A stretch of DNA of 64,000 nucleotides from Anadara kagoshimensis (taxonomy: Eukaryota; Mollusca; Bivalvia; Arcoida; Arcidae): positions 64,106,083 through 64,170,082 of the forward strand of contig CM037870.1 in NCBI GenBank assembly GCA_021292105.1. Direction: 5' to 3'. Shown here one piece after another: positions 56,391 through 64,000 of the stretch. Numbering within the stretch: position 1 is the stretch's first letter; each line of letters begins with the position of its first letter. The position numbers and the translations under genes are program-made. The notes below the pieces were generated by a model. That model searched no databases, was not told where the DNA came from, and worked only from the letters and a program-made list of their open reading frames with translations.

Positions 56391-57119
56391 GATGTAGATG
56401 TATGAACCCTTTTGCTGTGTATAGATTTAAATAGACAAATTAAAATTGAAAAAGATAATACTAGATGGATCAGAGCCATGAGATGTATGACTCAATGGGC
56501 TTTTCATACCATCTTTGTAACAATGTAACTGAGAAATAATGTGTCGATTGCGTGCGACAACTTATCTATGATTATCGTTTTTAAGCTCGGATTTAACACG
56601 AAACCAAATTAAAATAGATGTAGAAAAGAACACATCTTTATAAATAATAAAAAAACTTCAAAGTACTTGTCATGTTACCAAGTTTAAATTCAAATATCAA
56701 TTTAAGTAAGTTTTGTCTTCTTTGAAATTCTAAATAAAAGTGTTTTTTTTTTTTGCTTTTACTCTAATATAAGTAATAAAATGTTTTATACCAAGATCAA
56801 ACGATGACTACTGCGATGGAATAATTAAAATAGTTTTAGTCAAGATACGGTGTGGAACACTACCGTTACGGATAGAAACGGGTTATTTCTGCCGAGATAA
56901 ACGATAAAAATTTACATTGTACATTATTAAATATTGTAGATGTTTAATTATGTTAATCCTTATGCTCCGATTTGAGACATAAACTTATCAAAACACTCCG
57001 AACGATTGTTTTAAATACAAATAGTTACGATTCCGAAGATTCTCTAGCCCAAGTGAATACATACATGTTTGTAAAATGCAAAATATGCAACCGAACCTAG
57101 AATAATTAATAATAACTAA
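56391..57119. other. No feature seen
   Basis: AT-rich interval; T run at ~56742-56753. Confidence 0.4.
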
Positions 57120-57400
57120 CTCACTCAGTCACTCAGCTAGTCACTCACTCATTTACTTACCTACTTCTTAACTTATTTTTCCTCCTTAGTTTATGGCATT
57201 GTATTGTGGTGTTGTGTAATGCTCTAGATCTGTTGTACTTTGTGCACATTCTTTTGTGTTGCATTGGATTCTGTTGTATTACACTGTAATATACTATTGT
57301 TGTGTGTTGTATCGTATTGTTCTATTGTACTGTATTAAATACTGTTGTGTTGTACCATGCTCTGCTGTGCTTTGTTATATTGTGTTGTATAATGGTATTT
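57120..57400. repeat. Low-complexity CACT-rich and TTGTATTG-rich stretch
   Basis: ACTCACTCAGTCACTCAGC at ~57119-57150 is followed by ~190 bp of degenerate TTGTGTTGTA-type repeats; the same style recurs at 58790-58920. Confidence 0.6.
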
Positions 57401-57417
57401 TATTTCATTAATAACAA

Positions 57418-58640
57418 AGTGTGTTATTGATACAATACGTAAAAATCTGCCTCGCCAATAAATTAAAATAAACTGAGCCAATATGAAACAACTGAGCCAA
57501 TATCGGCGCGTGCAAATATTCTGACAACATTTCATTAAAAACAAAATGGCTGACCACATAGTGCTTTGGAAAATCCAATAGGGGTAAGTGCAAATTAAAA
57601 AAAACACTTTTTTCTGATTACAGAATATGGTTTTTATGTGAAGATGTAGATTTTGTTTGAAAAAATATTATCAATTAAAAATATCCCACAAAATGTACAC
57701 AAAGCTACATATTTTCATTCGCTTGTCTCACGTGTCTTGTAAGCGTTTCTTTGACGAGGTAAGTTTTAGCTGGGTTTATAAACAATCAGACGACAACAAC
57801 ATGAAACAGCAAATGGCAAAACAAGCATGTTTGTTCTGAGAAAGGCATGCTTGAGGTTTTATCGCATGACCTAACTCGCTATGAAATGATGACAGAAATT
57901 GAAGGTTCTGACTTAGAAATCATTCTCTTGGATATAGAGACAAATGCCAATCAACACTTAACATTACCACAAACTAACAGATTTGTTAATGTAACATTCG
58001 ACGATACTGACAAATTTATTGAGAGTATAAAATATTAATTATTATTAATTATCAACATGTGTTATTGATACAATACGTAAAAATCTGCCTCGCCAATATA
58101 TTCACAAAACTTGGCCAATATGAGATAAACTGGGCCAATATGAAAATCTGCGCCAATATGGACGTGTGCAAATATTATGACGTCATTTCATAAAAAAACA
58201 AATTGCAGACCATATAGCCTTATGAAATTCCAGTAGGGGTAAGTGCAAATTAAAACTTTTTTCCGATTACAAAATATGCTTATATTAGGTAGAAAAGTTG
58301 CTTTTGTTTGATAAAAATATTATCAATAAAAGTATCTCACAATATATACAAAAAGCTACACATTTTCATTCGCTCATCTCTCAGGTCTTGTAGGCATTTT
58401 TTGACGCGGTATGTTTACAAACAATAAGACGACAACAACGCGATGCAGCGAATGTCACAGAGGGAGGCATGCTTGAGGTTTTATCGCATGACCTAACACA
58501 CTATGAAAGGATGACAGAAATTGAAGATTCTGAGTTAGAAAACGTTTTCTGATACCAATCAACATTTGCCACAAAATAGTTTTGTTGATGTAACAATCGA
58601 CGATACTGCTAAATTTTTGAGAGTATGAAATGTTGAGTAA
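57418..58640 (+). repeat. Two tandem ~600-640-bp copies of a transposon-like unit
   Basis: GTGTTATTGATACAATACG begins both copies (57420 and 58062). Both run through GAGCCAATATG-type motifs, AGGGGTAAGTGCAAATTAAA, AGACGACAACAAC, GCATGCTTGAGGTTTTATCG and a short open frame. In copy 1 this frame is MLEVLSHDLTRYEMMTEIEG...NRFVNVTFDDTDKFIESIKY; in copy 2 it is frameshifted. The RFVNVT...DKFIES wording faintly resembles N-termini of invertebrate tyrosine-recombinase (Crypton-like) proteins; weak. Confidence 0.6.
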
Positions 58641-58649
58641 TAAAATTAT

Positions 58650-58772
58650 TATTAATCAAGTATTTTTATATTGGCCCAGTTATTTGGCCTCGGTGTGCCA
58701 TATTGGCCCTTTGCCTTCGACACACCTTGGCCAAATAACTAAGCCAATATGAAAATACCTGATTATTAATAT
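58650..58772. mobile_element. ~120-bp hairpin element
   Basis: ATTATTAATCAAGTATTTTT, ATATTGGCCCAGTTATTTGGCC pairs with the right arm (GGCCAAATAACTAAGCCAAT, ATGAAAATACCTGATTATTAAT). The loop holds GCCTTCGACACACC. It shares CCAATATGAAAAT motifs with the tandem unit just upstream, so it may be that element's terminus. Confidence 0.75.
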
Positions 58773-59687
58773 ATTATTGTAAAGAAGTGTAAAATATGTT
58801 ATTGTATTTTAATATTGTATTACAATGTATGATATTGGATTAGGTTGCATGGTTTTGTATTGCACTGTGACATTGTATAATATATTGTATCATACTTTGT
58901 TGTGTTGCTTTGTATTTGATAGAACCTACAATATCTCCGTGAATACACCATGTAGACAATATCCCTATAAATACATTATACGATAATAATTTTTTCATTT
59001 CCTTACGATACATACATGTATATCAGAAATGTCCGATATGTCATCAAAACCAATTTAAACCTTATATATAGCATAATAATCTTGTAGATAAAAAACCTGA
59101 TCTCTTTTATGAATATTTACGATACAAAGATCTTCTAATATAGGCTGTAGAACTTCATTTGTTTTGTCAACAAAGTTAGCATCGCTTGTCTAATGATTGA
59201 CATTGTTAGAATTCCTCTAAAGAAATCCTTCTATTGATTACGAGACGATCTAAATGACCGTAATCGCCTTGATCAGTGAGGTTACAAATACAAGCAAAAT
59301 GGTCTTCATCTTATATTCTGATTTAATCGGAAGCATTGTAAAGAACTTAACATTTTTGGCATTTTTCCAAATGATTTTGTCCTCTTGTAATGGTTTGGAC
59401 AGCAAACATTTATTCTACTCGATAGGAATTCTAAAAAGCTCCATTTGAGCTGTATATACATTGATCAAAAACATAAAGGTTCGTAATGGTGGAAGAAATT
59501 GGAGTTTCAAGAAAAAAACCCACCAACCTTAGGTAAGCGAACTGATAATGTTCTCGCACTGTGAAAACCACTCGGACACAGTAGTTCCTTTGAATGTAAA
59601 TGACATCCTGTCTTTTTGCAATAAGATTTTTGGGCGTCTTTAAGCTAACTTGAAATACAACGTAGTAACATGTTAAAATGGTAATCA
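58773..59687. other. No feature seen
   Basis: TTGTATTG-rich to ~58920, then AT-rich sequence without recognisable content. Confidence 0.45.
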
Positions 59688-59805
59688 AAAACAAACATAC
59701 TTATCCATGTCCGAATCACAATCCAGAAGCAAAGTAAAAACTTTGGAACTGACAAGTTAGGTTAGACACGTGAACTTCCACCAGGGAAGTGAGGTCGGTA
59801 AGCTT
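59688..59805 (-). mobile_element. Penelope-like 3' tail fragment
   Basis: ATCAAAAACAAACATACTTA, CCATGTCCGAATCACAATCC, GTTAGGTTAGACACGTGAAC, AGGGAAGTGAGGTCGG: the least diverged tail relative to 10518-10630. The terminal motif CAAAAACAAACATACTAAT occurs alone again at 59840-59858. Confidence 0.9.
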
Positions 59806-60026
59806 GTTTTTTTTTTGATTTCACAGTTAGTGTAATAGTCAAAAACAAACATACTAATTGTAATAGCTTATGTCATGGAATATTTCTGTCAATATTATAT
59901 ACAACAAAATATAGATCATGCAAGCTTACAAAATTGACGGAATCATGGGTCGTAATCTATCAGAATATTTAAAAGTGATTTATTGATGAATCGACAGTTT
60001 TTAGCATTTCTTATATCAGTAGCTTA

Positions 60027-60243
60027 CAGTACATATCTGTCAAAAGTTTAACATTTAGCGTAAAAAAGGAGCCGAGGCTTTGCTATCGAGTGGTAGAGAT
60101 ATTGATAGCTACCATAGCCGGAGATATAGATAGAGGCTTTCGAAAATGCTGTTGAAATATAGCAAACAATGGACCGAAATGGCCTGCACGATTAGGAACT
60201 AATTTGTTAGCCTAATGTTTAAATTGTCGACAGGACTGTATTG
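60027..60243 (-). mobile_element. CAGTACAGAC MITE, copy 15
   Basis: CAGTACATATCTGTCAAAAG ... TTGTCGACAGGACTGTATTG, flanked by TA. Confidence 0.8.
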
Positions 60244-60414
60244 TATCTATGTATCTAATTGACTACTTAACTTAGTTTAAGCTGCACCATTTTCTCAATG
60301 TTGGAGGTGATCATAAATATCAGACTTGCTGTCTGAATGCTGTTGGTCTGTATTGAAGCGTTGCATTTATTGTCTGGTAAAAGTCATTTGTTACGTAATA
60401 ACACCAGCAATATC

Positions 60415-61200
60415 GTTTCCTTAAATCAGTAATGATTAATGGGAAACAAAACACGAAATTACTGATTCATAAAAAATTCAATGGGAATTGTAACAGAATA
60501 GAAACAAAATGGCCTCATCAAAATAGAGACCTCGGGTGCCGAATGGATTAAAGGACAGTGTCACTAACCGTAGCCCGTCTCATCACCTACAATACAAACA
60601 GTCGAAAATTCAACGCGAAGCTAACGAATAAATGTCGAATCGTGCAGCTCATCTCAGTTCCTCGTTAACGACATCTTTTGGGCAGCTGCTGTATATATTT
60701 TTCTGTATGTTTCCGTCACTAGCTATTATTCATATTACGGACAATCGGCAGCCGAGCTTGGGCTCCTTTTCGTTAGCCAACAAGTCTGTACTGTAGTTTC
60801 CTCAAATCAGGAACTTGATGATTTATAAAACAATGAATATTGTAATAAAATGGTGATAAACTGACCTAACCGAATTAGGGCTTTGAATGTCGAATGGTCT
60901 TTCACATCTCTCACAATCTACAATGCACAGACTTGTAGAAAATTCAACGCTAAGCTAACAAATGAACACTAATTAGACAGCTCATCTCGCTCCATCGTTA
61001 GCTCTATCTCGACACCCTTTGACAGCTTCTATCTATCTCTGTGATGGCTATCCACATCTCGGTAGCCAAGCTACGACTCCTTACTAATTCTAAAAAAAAA
61101 TCAAATAATATTATGTTTGCGACAAACTGGCCTTACCTAAATGGGACCTCTGTTGTCGAATACGCACTGAATTGTCTCGACAAGTCTATATATTGTAGGT
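60415..61200 (+). repeat. Tandemly duplicated segment containing CAGTACAGAC MITEs (copies 16 and 17)
   Basis: The MITEs at 60590-60793 (CAATACAAACAGTCG ... CAAGTCTGTACTG) and 60921-61196 (CAATGCACAGACTTGTAG ... CTCGACAAGTCTATATATTG) are preceded by related flanks: TTTCCTTAAATCAG / TTTCCTCAAATCAG, AAAATGG, GACCTCGGGTGCCGAATGG / TTGAATGTCGAATGG, and ATCACCTACAATAC / ACAATCTACAATGC. A third flank copy (61085-61175) lies inside the last MITE, so flank plus MITE duplicated together. Confidence 0.65.
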
Positions 61201-61279
61201 TTTAGACTTGCACAGACATCCGCCAAGCGAATTGACGATCTGCCCGAGTATGGTGTTCTGTTAGGGCCAACTACATTGG

Positions 61280-61420
61280 CATTATCGCTCATTTGCTCCT
61301 TCGACTTGAACACGAAGAGGCGAAGTTGCAAAGATACGACATGATGGCGACGGAGCAAAGTTGCGAAGTTTGAAAGGCGAAGAAGCGACAGTACCATCGC
61401 TCCTTCGCCATCGAATCTTC
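61280..61420. repeat. GCGAAG-rich low-complexity stretch
   Basis: Repeated variants of GGCGAAG, GTTGCGAAG and CTCCTTCG on both strands (partly palindromic). The minus-strand open frame across it is a by-product. Confidence 0.5.
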
Positions 61421-64000
61421 GAACCTAGGCGGTTAGATGTACTGTGTTCCGTTAGCCTAGGCCTTGTGACAAAGCAGAGGGGTGACTTACTTCTTCTATT
61501 GTAATAGTTTTAGTTAAGTTAAAATATTTGTGTTTGTCGTAGCTCGCTTAATACTTAGTAAGTCAACTTCAAACTTTAATATACAATTATCTATTGGAAT
61601 TTAAAAATACTAGATCCACTTCTTGATCATATGTTAGGAAATAGGTCATTTCAGGAGAGATAATAAGCATTTCCAAAGTTACGGATCAATTGAAGGAAGA
61701 TAATTCATTTTCTGATTTATTCTAACTGTTTTTTTCAAAACTTCGAACTAAATTATTATTCAATTGACGATTTGACACATACCTTCATGAAGTGACTTTA
61801 GGATGCTTGAGTAAGATACTTTATTCACTTTAACCTCCTTAACGCAGTGATTGGGTTTCCTACAAACATGATTTTAAGGGCTTATGTAATTGTATTTGCT
61901 AAAACTGAACTTCGACTTCATTGGCTTATTTGATTTGACAAATCTAGTTGTTTTTGTTTTTAGAATGTTTATCATACTCAATGTAACAGAGTCAACAAGT
62001 TGTATTAGTTTGACTTATTTGTTTTTGTATTCAGTGAGCAAGTATTGTTTGTAATGGGTTTTTGCACATTTGGTGTTCCGATATCGATTTGATTTCTCAC
62101 ATTGTAATTGGGAAAACAGCAAAGCTAATACACAAATTAAAATATTCACTAAATGTAATACCACAATTCTAATAGGTTCGCCTTTAATATCACATTCTAA
62201 AACTGACTTGATATCGATTTATTAGACATATAACAATTTTTTTCTTCTGTTATTGTGTGTTTTTGGATGTAAACCGATCTCCTATATAATTAAATAAATT
62301 CTTTTGTGATACTATGTAGGTCATAAACAACAAGGGATTATGTACTGATTCCTTTTTAAATGGTTTCAGTCTTGTAAGCAACTTCATTTAAGAAATAATG
62401 ACATTCTGTTCATGGTATTTCAAGCCGAGATGATGCAAGGTAATGTGGCGGGTACCAAAGTCAATGAAAAGCGAAGCCCCTCATTATGACTTTAGAACAC
62501 AACATGCTATTTGCATTCACACTAAATCATATCACCGTTCACATTGATAGTTTGGACGACTGCATGAAAATAATGTCATTTCTTACATTCACTTTTCTTT
62601 AAATAAAGCATTTTCAACAGTACTTATCACAACTCTTTAAAACAATTCCTTTCGGTGAAATCAATGAGTTTATCTAAAATAATTGCAAGTTTGACTTGAC
62701 TCCGTCTCCGATTTGCGACAGCTGTGAAAGAAAAATATGATGTTGAACGGTAATCATGTAACTATAAACAATAGTTAACAATATTTATTACATTTTCGTA
62801 TTAAATTTAAAAAACCAATGTGTCTTGATGAGATTTGGGTGATTATTTTATAAACAATTTTATTTATTATATACATCAAAGGTAATGATCCCAATTGTAT
62901 TTCAACGAAATTTCAATGCGGTCACTTCTGTATGTTTCTTTGAAGAGCGATACAGTTACATTGCAAACATTATACGCTTGTGTTCAAAAATATTTAGACA
63001 TGTAAACTTTATTTTATCCTTTATTATACCACAAACACTGCAGTTCTAGGTGCCGTCTGATCACTTTTGATGAACGGAATACTGTGTCATATTGAATACA
63101 AGTCTTGACTTAATAAATGAAAATCTACAACAGAACTTAAGATTGTATAGATTTTGATCAATATGTTTATAGCAGGCGCGTCTTAAGAAAGCTTAATACG
63201 AACCGGTTCTTTTTTTGTATTTGCGGTAACATCTGTACCTGAAAAAACCGGTGCATACATGTAGTTCTAGTTTGTATTTGGCCATTGCAAAAACTAAGAA
63301 CATTTAGACCACAACAAGAGGATAATTTTGTAACAGGACCTGCTTAGCTTATTTTCAGAACATTTTTTTGTTTATCTATTGTTTGTATACAAAAAAGCTA
63401 CCATGTAATACCATTCTCAAGTAGAAAAAAATAAATAAAATTGAAAGTAGCACATGGCGTATCTGAAAATTTGTACGTACTTGACTGTAGCTAAACAAGA
63501 ACACAACTTAACATTCTCACCTTTAACGACAGACTACAAACTTTGGACGAGTTTGAATAATTTTATAATGATGAATGATATCAATTGATTTGCATAAAGT
63601 ACGATTAGTGATACCTTACTATCCCAATTGCTTTTAAAAACGGCGATAGTTTTTTCTAACCGAGATTCTTTCATTTTACGGATCCCACATTAATAATGTA
63701 GCTATTATGAGAAAGTAGGATTGAAAATAAAGACATGACAATATTAATTTGGATAAAACACAATAAAACATAATACACATACAATAATATTGAACCTTTG
63801 AGTTATTAATTTTCTTTAACAAACAAATAAAACTTGGAATTAATATTTTAAAGAAAATAAACGTGGGTTTGAAATCAGACACGAACAAATCCCGTTAGTT
63901 ACAACAATTTTCATCTTACTGTGGTTAATTCCCTATATAATCCGTGTGCCTGCCCACACACTGTTTCTAAAGTGTACAAATTAATATTACATTGTTACGA
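61421..64000. other. No feature seen
   Basis: 2.6 kb of AT-rich DNA without open frames of note, repeat family members or structured motifs that I can support. Confidence 0.5.

Overview
The window looks like AT-rich nuclear DNA from an invertebrate animal, most likely a bivalve mollusc. That guess rests on a Penelope-like reverse transcriptase and tRNA-derived SINEs ending in GACGTTAAACACC that resemble elements I know from bivalves; no database search was possible. I find no convincing host gene, rRNA, functional tRNA, CRISPR array or bacterial operon. Nearly every recognisable piece is a transposable element, a fossil of one, or a tandem repeat, so this reads as a 64-kb intergenic transposon graveyard.

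Region by region: 1-2275 holds a broken hAT-type transposase gene on the minus strand. 2439-7875 is a complete-looking DNA transposon with ~478-bp, near-identical inverted ends and a DDE transposase that carries a C-terminal SWIM zinc finger; the gene has two one-base frameshifts, and a hairpin element and two SINE pieces lie within the transposon. 8.9-13.3 kb is a tandem array of a ~720-750-bp unit into which a Penelope-like element (10518-12110) has jumped. 13.7-14.9 kb is a decayed Ty3/gypsy-like gag-protease segment. 15-21 kb contains local tandem duplications and, at 18518-18563, a complete minimal hammerhead ribozyme motif with two decayed relatives nearby. 22-26 kb has SINEs, a hAT-like MITE and other MITEs; 26.1-26.8 kb is a 34-bp minisatellite. 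28.7-34.7 kb is three head-to-tail ~2-kb copies of a PIF/Harbinger-like element. 38-61 kb is densely seeded with at least 16 copies of one ~215-bp MITE (CAGTACAGAC ends, TA flanks), one of which has its interior amplified into a 17-fold minisatellite. 57.4-58.8 kb is another tandem TE unit, and 61.4-64 kb is featureless AT-rich DNA.

The elements interact mainly as a mobilisation network: Penelope-like tails, all ending in the same 3' sequence and sharing a small hairpin, recur at least a dozen times; SINEs have truncated offspring with target-site duplications; and MITEs presumably depend on transposases encoded elsewhere. The most notable signals are the hammerhead ribozyme, the covarying 3' hairpin of the Penelope-like tails, the DDE-SWIM transposon and the MITE that turned into a minisatellite.
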